Shown here piece by piece: positions 31,331 to 39,051 of a stretch of 64,000 nt of DNA. Every line of letters begins with the position of its first letter. Within the stretch, counting starts at the first letter, position 1. Source of the stretch: Geopseudomonas aromaticivorans (GTDB lineage Bacteria > Pseudomonadota > Gammaproteobacteria > Pseudomonadales > Pseudomonadaceae); contig NZ_JAHRGL010000011.1 of the NCBI RefSeq assembly GCF_019097855.1, positions 62,001-126,000 on the forward strand, in the 5' to 3' direction. The position numbers and the translations under genes were made by a program. The notes beneath the pieces are model-generated. The model saw only the letters and a list, made by a program, of their open reading frames with translations, was not told the DNA's origin and searched no databases.

Positions 31331-32236
31331 ATGCAATTCACCATCACGATGAATCAGGTCAAGGCCCTGGAGTGGGGGCTGAACGCACAGCAGGCGCTGC
31401 TGTTTGCGTTCGTCTACGAGTGCCCGAGCTGGGCGAAGCCGATCAAGGCAGAGGCGGGGATCTTCTACGCGCTGAGCAAGGCGAAGATCATCGAGGAGCT
31501 GCCGCTGCTGACCGACAAGCCGGACACGGCCTATCGCCTGCTGAGGCAGCTGGAGGTGGCTGGGGTGATTGAGCTGTCGCACACCGCGGGCATCACTCTG
31601 GTGCGCCTGACCGACAAGGGTCGCGAGTGGAATCGCAAGATCGACGGGTCGGAAAAATATCCGAAGTTCGGCGGCGCTACCTCGGAAAAAAATCCGAGCA
31701 GGGTCGGAAAAAAATCCGAGGTAGGTCGGAAAAATATCCGAGAGGGGTCGGAAAAATCTCCGACAAATCAGGATACCAGTCAGGAAACCAATCAGGAGAC
31801 CAGTCAGGAAGAGCAGGGCGCGTGCGCGCCGCGTGCTGCGAAAGCGGTGAAGTTCGATCCGCTGACTGCTCGCCCCGCCAACGTCTCGCCGGAGACCTGG
31901 GCCGACTGGTGCCAGCACCGCCGCGAGATCCGCAAGCCGCTGACCGCCGCCAGCTGTCGCCACCAGTCGAAGCAACTCGAATCCCACCCGACCCCTGATC
32001 ACGTTCTGCACCTGTCCATCGCCAACGGCTGGACCGGCCTGTTCCCGGAGAAGTCCCATGCAAGCAGCCAGCAACCTCGCGCAGCAGGTCGTCCGTCGGC
32101 CGTCGAGCAAGTTCGAGAAGCCATCGCAGCCCGAGCAGCTGCCGAAGCTGCGCCAGGGCCTGCTGGACAGCCTGTGGCTGAAGATGACGGAGATGTACGG
32201 GCACCGCTGGACGGCGAGTTTCGGCGTGTCGGCTGA
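31331..32236 (+). CDS. Phage replication initiator (lambda O-like)
   Basis: A 301-residue protein: N-terminal winged-helix domain (MQFTITMNQVKALEWGLNAQQA ... AYRLLRQLEVAGVIEL), a low-complexity middle encoded by the iterons, and a C-terminal domain (VSPETWADWCQHRREIRKPL ... NGWTGLFPEK) for partner contact. The origin lies inside the gene, as in lambda O. Its last 59 codons overlap the replication protein P gene in another frame. The start, ATG at 31331, is 1 bp after the antirepressor stop. Confidence 0.82.
   Translation: MQFTITMNQVKALEWGLNAQQALLFAFVYECPSWAKPIKAEAGIFYALSKAKIIEELPLLTDKPDTAYRLLRQLEVAGVIELSHTAGITLVRLTDKGREWNRKIDGSEKYPKFGGATSEKNPSRVGKKSEVGRKNIREGSEKSPTNQDTSQETNQETSQEEQGACAPRAAKAVKFDPLTARPANVSPETWADWCQHRREIRKPLTAASCRHQSKQLESHPTPDHVLHLSIANGWTGLFPEKSHASSQQPRAAGRPSAVEQVREAIAARAAAEAAPGPAGQPVAEDDGDVRAPLDGEFRRVG
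31649..31763 (+). repeat. ori: Replication origin iterons (five copies)
   Basis: Five near-identical 16-mers TCGGAAAAAWATCCGA start at 31649, 31682, 31704, 31726 and 31748, spaced 33, 22, 22 and 22 bp, all multiples of 11, so they lie on one face of the helix. Each is a dyad TCGGA-N6-TCCGA with an A/T-rich centre. They lie inside the initiator gene, as in lambda. Confidence 0.85.
31764..31810 (+). repeat. Four 12-bp direct repeats after the iterons
   Basis: TCAGGA recurs at 31768, 31780, 31792 and 31804, exactly 12 bp apart, within units close to ACCARTCAGGAR. They encode a TNQDTSQETNQETSQ tract. They may be part of the origin or simple coding repeats. Confidence 0.7.
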
Positions 32237-32705
32237 CCAGGGCCACGCCTGGGCGGCGACGCTGGCGGGCCTGACTGGCGCGCAAATCGCCAACGGCTTG
32301 GCAGGGCTGGTGGAGCGCGGCGACGAGTGGCCGCCGAGCGCTCCGGACTTCCGCAAGCTGTGCGAGGGCGCGTCTCCCGAGGCCCTGGGCCTGCCGAGCA
32401 CCTCGGCAGCTTACCGCGAGGCCTGCCGCAACTCTCACCCTGCGGCCGATCAGCGTTGGAGCCACCCGGCCGTGCACCACGCGGCCTGCGAGGTGGGGTT
32501 CAGTGAGCTGCGCAGCCTGCCGGAGGAGAAGAGCCGCCTGCTGTTCGAGCGGGCCTATGCGGTGACGGTGCGCATGCTGCTGGCCGGCGAGGTGCTGCGG
32601 GAGATCCCGAAGGCGCTGCCGGCGAGCGTGAGCGTGTCGACGCCGGAGGTTGGCCAGGCCGCGCTGGCGGCGCTGCGGACGCGTATGCGCGGGGTGGCGG
32701 CGTGA
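32058..32705 (+). CDS. Replication protein P (helicase loader)
   Basis: A 215-residue protein with the P-family core LRQGLLDSLWLKMTEMYGHRWTASFG and IANGLAGLVERGDEWPPSAPDFRKLC. In lambda, P brings host DnaB helicase to O at the origin. GGAGAAG precedes the ATG at 32058, which lies 179 bp inside the O gene in the +1 frame. Both frames look like real protein, so the segment is dual-coding. Confidence 0.85.
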   Translation: MQAASNLAQQVVRRPSSKFEKPSQPEQLPKLRQGLLDSLWLKMTEMYGHRWTASFGVSADQGHAWAATLAGLTGAQIANGLAGLVERGDEWPPSAPDFRKLCEGASPEALGLPSTSAAYREACRNSHPAADQRWSHPAVHHAACEVGFSELRSLPEEKSRLLFERAYAVTVRMLLAGEVLREIPKALPASVSVSTPEVGQAALAALRTRMRGVAA

Positions 32706-32998
32706 GGAAGACCAAGTTGACCAAGGCCGCCCGCGACCGTGAATGCCAGGTGCGTCTGCCGGACATCTGCAACGGCAATCCCGAGACCGTGGTGCTGGCC
32801 CACTACCGGATGGCGGGCATCTGCGGCACCGGCATGAAGCCGCACGATCTGCTCGGCGCCTGGGCCTGTTCGGCTTGTCACGATGAAATCGACCGCCGCA
32901 CCCGCCGGATGCCAGTGGAGGACGCACGCCTGTACCACCTGGAAGGGATGGTGCGGACCTTGACCACCCTAATCGCTGAAGGAGCTGTGAAGGCATGA
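32702..32998 (+). CDS. DUF1364 (YbcO-like) putative nuclease
   Basis: A 98-residue protein starting at GTG (GTGA overlap with the P gene stop). The pattern ARDRECQVRLPDICNGN ... HYRMAGICGTGMKP ... ACSACHDEID matches DUF1364 proteins of lambdoid nin regions, proposed zinc-dependent nucleases. Cysteine/His pairs are kept. The role is probably recombination or DNA processing. Confidence 0.8.
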   Translation: MRKTKLTKAARDRECQVRLPDICNGNPETVVLAHYRMAGICGTGMKPHDLLGAWACSACHDEIDRRTRRMPVEDARLYHLEGMVRTLTTLIAEGAVKA

Positions 32999-33081
32999 GC
33001 GAGCAGGAGCGGATGGCGGTGCTGGGGGCGCTTGCCCGCGATACCGAGGAACAGCTGAAGGCCCTGGGGGTGTTGGAGTGA
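32995..33081 (+). CDS. Possible 28-residue protein
   Basis: An ATGA overlap at the start and a GTGA overlap at the end link this 28-codon frame (MSEQERMAVLGALARD) to its neighbours. Its acidic helical composition is protein-like, but it is very short. Confidence 0.4.
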   Translation: MSEQERMAVLGALARDTEEQLKALGVLE

Positions 33082-33500
33082 AGCAGTTTGCAGTGGGGGC
33101 TACCCGCCGGCGCGCGCCGGTTGACTACGAGGGCAACGAGCAGGCGGCGCTCTTCAACTGGCTGCGCCTGCGTCACCCGCTGGCATGGCGCCTGGCTTAC
33201 CACGTCCCGAACGGCGGTCACCGGCACAAGGCGGTGGCGGCGAAGCTGAAGGCCCAGGGCGTGAAGGCCGGCGTACCTGACATCACGATCGCACTGGCGC
33301 GCGGTGGTCACCACGGGCTCTACATCGAGTTCAAGGCGACCCCGCCGCATGACGCCGAGGTGGCAGCGAGCCAGAAGGAGTGGATCGAGGAGTTGGTGGA
33401 GCAGGGCTACAAGGCAGTGGTCTGCAGGGGGATGAAGGATGCGATGGCGGTTATCGATGACTACCTGGCCCGGCCAGTGACGGAGGTGGTTCGTGCGTGA
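33078..33500 (+). CDS. VRR-NUC domain nuclease
   Basis: A 140-residue protein with the VRR-NUC fold: EGNEQAALFNWL, GGHRHKAVAAKLKAQGVKAGVPDI, and GLYIEFKAT, giving the Asp and ExK metal site. Such stand-alone phage nucleases can resolve branched DNA. It starts at GTG 33078 (overlapping the previous stop). It lies in the nin-like part of the rightward early region. Confidence 0.88.
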   Translation: MKQFAVGATRRRAPVDYEGNEQAALFNWLRLRHPLAWRLAYHVPNGGHRHKAVAAKLKAQGVKAGVPDITIALARGGHHGLYIEFKATPPHDAEVAASQKEWIEELVEQGYKAVVCRGMKDAMAVIDDYLARPVTEVVRA

Positions 33501-33795
33501 AGTGCAGATGATCGGCCTGGGGAGGAAGAGCCTGGGAGAGCTTGAGCAGCTGCAGGTGGAGCTGCGCAAGGAGTGGGACGGCTGGCGGGCGAAGAGCAAG
33601 AAGGCGTCTGGGCAGGTGTTCATCAAGGGGGCTGGCCGGCGCAGCATGCAGGTGCGTTCGCGGTTGATCCCTAGCCGGCGCAATCCGAAGGTCTTGGCCG
33701 AGGCGGATGCAGCGATCACCACCATCCTCCGTTACCTGCGCTACATCGAGGACGAGCTGGCGAGGAGGGCGGCCGGTGAAGCGGCACGGGCCTGA
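33493..33795 (+). CDS. Hypothetical basic phage protein
   Basis: A 100-residue basic helical protein (starting MREVQMIGLGRKSLGELEQL) with a GTG start overlapping the previous gene by 8 bp. Its Lys/Arg-rich middle could bind nucleic acid. I recognise no family. It overlaps the next gene by 20 bp. Confidence 0.55.
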   Translation: MREVQMIGLGRKSLGELEQLQVELRKEWDGWRAKSKKASGQVFIKGAGRRSMQVRSRLIPSRRNPKVLAEADAAITTILRYLRYIEDELARRAAGEAARA

Positions 33796-34084
33796 CTTCG
33801 AGAAGCAGACCAGGCCTTTGGCGCCCTGCGGGGAGTGCCAGGGGCGCGGGGTGGTGAAGGGGCTGTTCTACGAGATGCCCTGCGATGGGTGCCACGGCTC
33901 TGGGTTCGTGGATGCGGGGACGGGGGAGAGGCTGGAGGTGGGAGAGCTGGTACTCCAGCTGGGTAGGGCGCTCAGGCTTGAGCGGCAGCAGGCGGCGAAC
34001 CGGTCGGTACAGGCCGGCGCCGAGCGGGACTATCAGGGTGATAACGGTCGGTGGGGAAACCGCGGGCACTGGACAGGCGATTGA
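33776..34084 (+). CDS. DnaJ-type zinc-finger phage protein
   Basis: A 102-residue protein starting at GTG 33776 (MKRHGPDF). It has two CxxCxGxG motifs, CGECQGRG and CDGCHGSG, as in the DnaJ cysteine-rich domain; a single zinc is expected. The C-terminal part is Arg/Gln/Gly-rich. It overlaps the gene upstream and ends 13 bp before the next. It may bind a protein or nucleic-acid partner. Confidence 0.65.
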   Translation: MKRHGPDFEKQTRPLAPCGECQGRGVVKGLFYEMPCDGCHGSGFVDAGTGERLEVGELVLQLGRALRLERQQAANRSVQAGAERDYQGDNGRWGNRGHWTGD

Positions 34085-34097
34085 TGGGGGATTGGGG

Positions 34098-34658
34098 ATG
34101 ATTTACAGCAGTGCACTGAGCGCAGTGGTATCCGCCCTGGCGGCGGAGTGTATCGACAACACGAGCAAGCAGAAGTGGCAGCAGCTTTACCAGTCCGGAG
34201 AGCTGCGGCCGTGCGGCCGGGCGGTGTCGCCTGAGGAGCGCATGACGGCCGACTGCTGGGTGTTTGCCCGGTTGCACAGCCAGCTGAAGCCGCGGTACTG
34301 GCATGCGTTGGTGGCCAAGTACAGCACGCATAGGGCGCGGAAGGTTGAGGCCATCGGGAAGTTGGTGCCCCTGATCGCCAGCCACGCGCCGCAGCTGTTC
34401 GTTTACAAGGCGGTGACCGCTTGGGCCGTTCCCCCGATGAAGGGTACTGAGGGGAAGCGCTCGACGTCCGGGCTGATCGTGCTGCCGGCGGAGTTCTATG
34501 ACGTCAACACCTGGGATCTTGAGGCACGCACGGAGCGGACTCGCCAGCGTTGGAGAAAGGCGATCAACGAGGTGCTTGAGGAGATGGTCGGCGAGGCTCT
34601 GGTGGAGGCTGAGAAGATCTTGGCGTCGGAAGGGGTGCTGCGTGCCGAGGCCGCTTGA
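34098..34658 (+). CDS. Hypothetical protein in the late-regulator (Q) position
   Basis: A 186-residue soluble protein (MIYSSALSAVVSALAAEC), with the central stretch RMTADCWVFARLHSQLKPRYWHALVAKYSTH and a helical Glu-rich C-terminus. It is the last gene before a strong terminator and the late genes, the place of lambda Q. No sequence motif proves antitermination. The start at 34098 has only GGGG upstream. Confidence 0.5.
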   Translation: MIYSSALSAVVSALAAECIDNTSKQKWQQLYQSGELRPCGRAVSPEERMTADCWVFARLHSQLKPRYWHALVAKYSTHRARKVEAIGKLVPLIASHAPQLFVYKAVTAWAVPPMKGTEGKRSTSGLIVLPAEFYDVNTWDLEARTERTRQRWRKAINEVLEEMVGEALVEAEKILASEGVLRAEAA

Positions 34659-34726
34659 CGTGTGTGTCGCCGTGTCGTAAATTTTCCCCATCCTGCCGAT
34701 CTTGCGCGTTAAGGATTGATAATCAG

Positions 34727-34754
34727 AACCCCGGCCATAGTGCCGGGGTTTTTC
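34727..34754 (+). terminator. Terminator at the end of the early rightward genes
   Basis: A 9-bp stem AACCCCGGC/GCCGGGGTT is followed by TTTTC. It separates the early and late rightward regions, where Q-type antitermination would be needed. Confidence 0.85.
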
Positions 34755-34756
34755 GT

Positions 34757-34975
34757 TTACAAAATCTTGAAGTCTGTAACGCCTGCGAATTTCAGCCTGT
34801 CATCGACCTGGCGCTCAATCGACGGACGCGGACAATCGCGACTGTAATCAACGCCAGGGGCGTCGATGTGGTTGGCGATCAGTTTCTTCAGTTCAAGATC
34901 AGATGCCGGCACGGATCCATTCAGTTCGAACGAGTGCGTGGTGTCTCCTATCTTGAATTGAACAGTCTTTTGCAT
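34757..34975 (-). CDS. Hypothetical leftward gene between the early and late regions
   Basis: A 72-residue protein (MQKTVQFKIGDTTHSFELNG) with a strand-rich start and no membrane segment. AAGGAGGTCATATG is very strong and nearly identical to the csrA start site. It reads against the surrounding genes, like a moron. Function is unknown. Confidence 0.6.
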   Translation of the reverse strand: MQKTVQFKIGDTTHSFELNGSVPASDLELKKLIANHIDAPGVDYSRDCPRPSIERQVDDRLKFAGVTDFKIL

Positions 34976-35079
34976 ATGACCTCCTTGGTCTTGGTGCTTG
35001 CTGGGGTTTGAAGAATAGCCCTGTCGAAGGGCCTGAAGCAGTTCTATACACACAATCCACTTACGTCCCGCAAATTCCT

Positions 35080-35126
35080 AGCCTCGGCATCAGTCGGGGC
35101 TTTGTCGTTTCTGGAGATCGAGAATG
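35080..35126 (+). promoter_or_regulatory. Hairpin and TCTGGAG start cassette, copy 1
   Basis: A stem AGCCTCG/CGGGGCT (35080-35101) leads into TTTGTCGTTTCTGGAGATCGAGAATG. This is the first of five late genes that share a hairpin, T-run and TCTGGAG or CTGGAG start signal. Confidence 0.6.
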
Positions 35127-35348
35127 TCCACCACCATCCGCTGCAAACTGATCTGCCGCTCTGTCGGCGAAGTCAATGATCCGACCAACCCGTTGCGCAC
35201 CGTGCGCTTTGATGGCGTGACCGAGCAGGAGGATCCGATCTTCGGGAAGTACACCCCGAGCGCCGACTTCTACGCCGCCATCCAGCCGGCAGTAGCCGAG
35301 CAGCTCGAAGTCGGCACCGCCTACTACTTCGACATCCACAAGGCTTAA
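35124..35348 (+). CDS. Conserved small phage protein
   Basis: A 74-residue protein (MSTTIRCKLICRSVGEV) with a beta-rich pattern. The TCTGGAG start site is strong. It lies just before the holin gene. Function is unknown. Confidence 0.6.
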   Translation: MSTTIRCKLICRSVGEVNDPTNPLRTVRFDGVTEQEDPIFGKYTPSADFYAAIQPAVAEQLEVGTAYYFDIHKA

Positions 35349-35432
35349 CCCTTTCGGCCCCTCCGCACCTTTGCTCCCAGGCGGGCGCGTGTAGCGGGCC
35401 ACCCATCACCACCGCCCGCGAGGGTTATCGAG

Positions 35433-35819
35433 ATGAACACCATGACCGAACCAGCATCCACCGCCGCTGGCGGCATCATGCTGTACAAGCTCGGGGCCTT
35501 CGGCTTCATGGCGGTAATTGCCGCTGTGGTCGTGATGGCCATGACCCTGCCGAAGACCGTCCGCGAGTTCTGCGTGGCGATGATCAGCACGGCGGTGTTC
35601 TCCATCTGTGGGGGCGCGTTCGTGGTGCGCTGGTTCGACCTGGCTCACTGGGCGAATGACGACGTGGGCGTGATTGCCATCGGCGGCCTGATCTTCGTGT
35701 GCGGCCTGCCGGCATGGGTGCTGGTCCGCGCCTGGTTCGCGTGGAGCGAGGCGCGCAAGGGCGTGGCGCTGCCTGAGCTGGTGCGCGAGCTGAAGCAGAT
35801 GAAGGACGAGGCACTGTGA
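35433..35819 (+). CDS. Putative holin
   Basis: A 128-residue protein with three predicted membrane segments: residues about 18-37 (LYKLGAFGFMAVIAAVVVMAM), 45-62 and 78-98, and a charged C-terminal tail (LVRELKQMKDEAL). The layout and place just before terminase suit a class I-like holin. It would release endolysin, which is encoded 22 kb away. The ribosome site is weak (GAGG at a distance). Confidence 0.65.
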   Translation: MNTMTEPASTAAGGIMLYKLGAFGFMAVIAAVVVMAMTLPKTVREFCVAMISTAVFSICGGAFVVRWFDLAHWANDDVGVIAIGGLIFVCGLPAWVLVRAWFAWSEARKGVALPELVRELKQMKDEAL

Positions 35820-36064
35820 TGGATGGGCAGCTCACAGGGCGGGTTGGCTTTCGACGCGGCCTATTCGGCCGCCTGATCCCGCAGGTCGAAGCGCTGCAGG
35901 CTGTGCGCTCGCTGATACCGCCGCGGCCAGGCGTCGAGTGCAGGCCGAAGATCCGCGCGGTGTGGCGGGATGCTGTTGCTGCTGATGTCCTGGCACTAGG
36001 CCAGATGGTTGGCTGCACGTCGCAGATGCCACCCGCACGCAACCCGCGAGCGCCGGAGGCCTGA
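35819..36064 (+). CDS. Hypothetical phage protein
   Basis: An 81-residue basic protein (MDGQLTGRVGFRRGLFG). Its ATG overlaps the holin stop (TGATG). The end lies 3 bp before the putative cos site. No family is recognised. Confidence 0.45.
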   Translation: MDGQLTGRVGFRRGLFGRLIPQVEALQAVRSLIPPRPGVECRPKIRAVWRDAVAADVLALGQMVGCTSQMPPARNPRAPEA

Positions 36065-36066
36065 TG

Positions 36067-36078
36067 GGGCGGGGACCC
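36067..36078 (+). other. cos: Putative cos site (cosN)
   Basis: GGGCGGGGACCC matches the lambda cohesive end GGGCGGCGACCT at 10 of 12 positions. It lies 139 bp upstream of the terminase small subunit, close to the lambda distance from cosN to Nu1. The terminase is of the lambda type, so a cos packaging site is expected here. Confidence 0.6.
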
Positions 36079-36216
36079 TGGGCCACACCCCCTACCGCGG
36101 GGAAGGCGTCGAGCCGCGCGGTAGCCGGCAGTTTTTCGATTTTCTAGTGCTCCACCACACCCCGGGGAGGCGATACCCTCAAAGCCACGGCCCGCGCGGG
36201 CTGCAAAGGAGTCCGT

Positions 36217-36732
36217 ATGGGTGTGACCCTTGTACATTCCGGGTCTCGCCTGTGGTCCATCAATGCGCTGGCCGAGGAGTTCGGCATCGACCGCAGGACG
36301 GTGAAGAAGCGGGTCGATGGAATACCTGCGGCCGGCGAGGCAAACGGCCACCCGGCATGGCGCCTGAGAGATGTCGCCATCGCCGTGATGGGCCCGCAAG
36401 GGCCTGGCCCGCTCGGGGTAGACCCTGACGAGCTGCCTCCATCCGACCGCCTCAACCACTACCGCGCCGAGCGGGAGAAGGCAAAGTGGCTCGAGGAACA
36501 GCGCTTCCAGATTCCCGCATCCGAGGTCGAGCAGGTTGTCGCCACCGCATTCAAGTCGCTCGCCCAGGCTCTCGACACCCTGCCTGACGTTCTCGAGCGC
36601 GACTGCGCCCTACGACCTGAAGAAGTAGAGCGCGCCATCGGCGTAATCGACGGCGCCCGTGAGGGCCTGTATCAGCAGCTGCTCGACGTGTGCAGCTCGC
36701 TCGGCGAGATGGCAGGCCATGAAGACAGCTGA
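36217..36732 (+). CDS. Terminase small subunit (DUF1441 family)
   Basis: A 171-residue protein with an N-terminal winged helix (LWSINALAEEFGIDRRTVKKRVD) that binds the packaging site, then a helical part (DRLNHYRAEREKAKWLEEQ). The pattern fits DUF1441/Nu1-like small terminases. AAAGGAG precedes the start. It overlaps the large subunit gene by 14 bp. Confidence 0.82.
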   Translation: MGVTLVHSGSRLWSINALAEEFGIDRRTVKKRVDGIPAAGEANGHPAWRLRDVAIAVMGPQGPGPLGVDPDELPPSDRLNHYRAEREKAKWLEEQRFQIPASEVEQVVATAFKSLAQALDTLPDVLERDCALRPEEVERAIGVIDGAREGLYQQLLDVCSSLGEMAGHEDS

Positions 36733-38818
36733 CATCGTGCGCAACACGGCCGAGATCATCCGGCCGCCGAGGCGCATCCAGGTAAGCAGCGCTGCCGAAC
36801 AGATGCTCTACCTGAACGAGCCTGGCGGCTATCAGGGCTATTTCACGCTCGACGTTGCCCCCTACATGCGCGAGCCGATGGACCTGCTGGCCAGTCGCCG
36901 CTATGAGGGCGTTGTGTTCGCTGGTCCGGCGCGCTCGCTCAAGACCCAAGCGCTGATCGACGGAGGCTTCGCCTACGCAGTCACCTGCGACCCAGGCGAC
37001 GCCCTGATCGTCCAGATGAGCCAGGAGTCGGCCCGCGACTTCTCGCGCACTCGCATCGACCGCGCCATCCGCTACAGCCCTGAACTGGCGTCGCGCATCG
37101 CCACCGGTCGCAGCGACGACAACATCCACGACAAGTTCTTCAAGAACGGCATGGTGCTCAAACTGGGCTGGCCTGCCGTTTCGCAGCTGTCCTCGAAGTC
37201 TATCCGCTGGGTGTGGCTGACCGACTATGACCGCATGCCCGACGACATCGACGGCGAGGGCGACGCTTGGACGCTCGCGCTCAAGCGCACCCAGACCTTC
37301 CTGTCCCGCGGAATGTGCTGCGCGGAGTCATCGCCAGGCCGCGAGATGAAAGACCCGGCCTGGCGAAAGGAAACGCCCCACGAGGCGCCTCCGTGCAAAG
37401 GCATCATCGGCCTGTACAACGCCGGCGACCGCCGCCGCTGGTACTGGCAATGCCCCGACTGCAACGAATTCAGCGAGCCATCGCCTGGCGTCGGCAGCTT
37501 CGCACTTCCATCCATGGATCAGCTCAAGGAGCAGATCCGCACGGCAGACCTGACCCGCATGGCGCGCGACTGCGCCCTGTTCGCCTGCCCGCACTGCGGC
37601 AGCCTGATCAGCGAGAAGCACAAGCGCGGAATGAACCGCTCGGGCCTCTGGCTGATCGAGGGTCAGCAGATTGACCGAGATCGCAACATCTCCGGCGAGG
37701 CGCGGCAGAGCAAGACCGCCAGCTTCTGGCTGGGCGGCATGGCTGCAGCCTTCCAAGGCTGGGAGTCAATCGTCCTGCGCTACCTGCAGGGCGTGCACGC
37801 CTACGTCACCACCGGCGATGAGGAGAAGCTCAAGACCACCACCAACTTGGACCAGGGCGCCCCGTACATGCCGCAGCGCGCCGAGTCGGTGCGCTCTGTC
37901 GATCTGCTGATCGTTCGCAAGGAAGAGTCGGTCAAGTTCAATGTTCCGGACGGGGTGCGCTTCATCACCGCGTCGATTGACGTGCAGGCCGGCGGCAAGC
38001 CGCGCTTCGTCGTCCAGGTCGAAGGCTGGGGCGCTCACGGCGAGAACTGGCTGATCGACCGCTACAACATCCGCAACAGCAAGCGGCTCGACGATGATGG
38101 CCAGCCGCTTCCGGTTGACCCTGCTGCGTATCTCGAGGATTGGGAGCTGCTGACCGAGGTCATCGAGAAGGCTTACCCGCTCGCAGACGGCAGCGGCCGG
38201 GCCATGTTGCCGGTCATGGTCGCCTGCGACTCCGGCGGCAAGGCGGGCGTCACCGAGCGCGCCTACGACTACTGGCGCAAGCTCAAGCGAGCCGGGCTGC
38301 ACCGGCGATTCATGCTGATCAAGGGCGCGAGCAGCCCAAGCGCTCCGCGGATCAAGGAGAGCTACCCGGACAGCGACCGGAAAGACCGCAAGGCCAAAGC
38401 GCGCGGGGAGATCCCCGTGTGGATGCTCAACACCAACCAGCTCAAGGATGCGGTCGATTCCGACCTGCAGCGCGAGGCTGCAGGGCCAGGCTATCGGCAC
38501 TTCCCCGAGTGGCTGGGCGACTGGTTCTTCGAGGAGATGACATTCGAGGTCCGCACCCAGCAAGGCTGGAAGAAGCCAGGCAAGGGCAACAACGAGGCCT
38601 TCGACCTGTCCTGCTACAACCGTGCCGCCGCAATCCGCCAGGGCATGGAGAAGATCGACTGGTCAAGCCCGCCGCCCTGGGCGCGCGAATGGAACAACAA
38701 CCCGAACGTGATTCAGGCCGCGCCTGACCAGGTAGCGCAGCCGCGCTCGGTCGAGCCGCCTAAGTCGCAACCCAAACGAACCGCCGCCCGCCGGGTGCGC
38801 ATGCAGGTGACCCGCTGA
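36719..38818 (+). CDS. Terminase large subunit (lambda gpA family)
   Basis: ATPase and nuclease that packages DNA into the capsid. The 699-residue product has Walker A-like GPARSLKT (69-76), a Walker B-like VWLTDYDRMPDD, and zinc-type CPDC and CPHCGS pairs in the middle. The C-terminal nuclease region includes ITASIDVQAGG. The start at 36719 is chosen for family fit; the ribosome site is weak. Length is normal for GpA. Confidence 0.92.
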   Translation: MKTADIVRNTAEIIRPPRRIQVSSAAEQMLYLNEPGGYQGYFTLDVAPYMREPMDLLASRRYEGVVFAGPARSLKTQALIDGGFAYAVTCDPGDALIVQMSQESARDFSRTRIDRAIRYSPELASRIATGRSDDNIHDKFFKNGMVLKLGWPAVSQLSSKSIRWVWLTDYDRMPDDIDGEGDAWTLALKRTQTFLSRGMCCAESSPGREMKDPAWRKETPHEAPPCKGIIGLYNAGDRRRWYWQCPDCNEFSEPSPGVGSFALPSMDQLKEQIRTADLTRMARDCALFACPHCGSLISEKHKRGMNRSGLWLIEGQQIDRDRNISGEARQSKTASFWLGGMAAAFQGWESIVLRYLQGVHAYVTTGDEEKLKTTTNLDQGAPYMPQRAESVRSVDLLIVRKEESVKFNVPDGVRFITASIDVQAGGKPRFVVQVEGWGAHGENWLIDRYNIRNSKRLDDDGQPLPVDPAAYLEDWELLTEVIEKAYPLADGSGRAMLPVMVACDSGGKAGVTERAYDYWRKLKRAGLHRRFMLIKGASSPSAPRIKESYPDSDRKDRKAKARGEIPVWMLNTNQLKDAVDSDLQREAAGPGYRHFPEWLGDWFFEEMTFEVRTQQGWKKPGKGNNEAFDLSCYNRAAAIRQGMEKIDWSSPPPWAREWNNNPNVIQAAPDQVAQPRSVEPPKSQPKRTAARRVRMQVTR

Positions 38819-39051
38819 TGGCCTACACACGCGAACAGCTCCAGGCCGTCGAGGCCGCCATCGTCGCGCTGGCTGCCGGCGAGCGCGTGGTCGAAGTCCG
38901 CTTCGGCCCCAACGACTCCACCCGCTACGCCACCGCCGAGCTGCCGCAGCTGATCAGTCTGCGCGACAGGATGAAAGACGAGATACAGGCCGCCGAAAAC
39001 AGTGGCCGGCGTCTACGCGGCTACCGACTCAACCACCGCCGGGGGCTGTGA
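38818..39051 (+). CDS. Head-tail joining protein, gpW-like
   Basis: A 77-residue protein (MAYTREQLQAVEAAIVALAAGERVVEVRFG) with the gpW pattern, including the basic tail RGYRLNHRRGL. It overlaps the terminase stop and the portal start. gpW completes filled heads before tail attachment. Confidence 0.85.
   Translation: MAYTREQLQAVEAAIVALAAGERVVEVRFGPNDSTRYATAELPQLISLRDRMKDEIQAAENSGRRLRGYRLNHRRGL

Noticed and set aside
31649-31763. Regularly spaced 16-bp repeats considered as a CRISPR array
   Set aside because: Spacers are only 6-17 bp and the repeats lie in a replication gene; they fit origin iterons.
31677-33725. 682-codon leftward frame opposite the O/P region
   Set aside because: The rightward genes match known families and overlap neatly; the antisense frame is a composition artefact.
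36064-36147. 27-codon frame after the 81-residue gene
   Set aside because: It starts by overlap but covers the putative cos site and has low-complexity composition.
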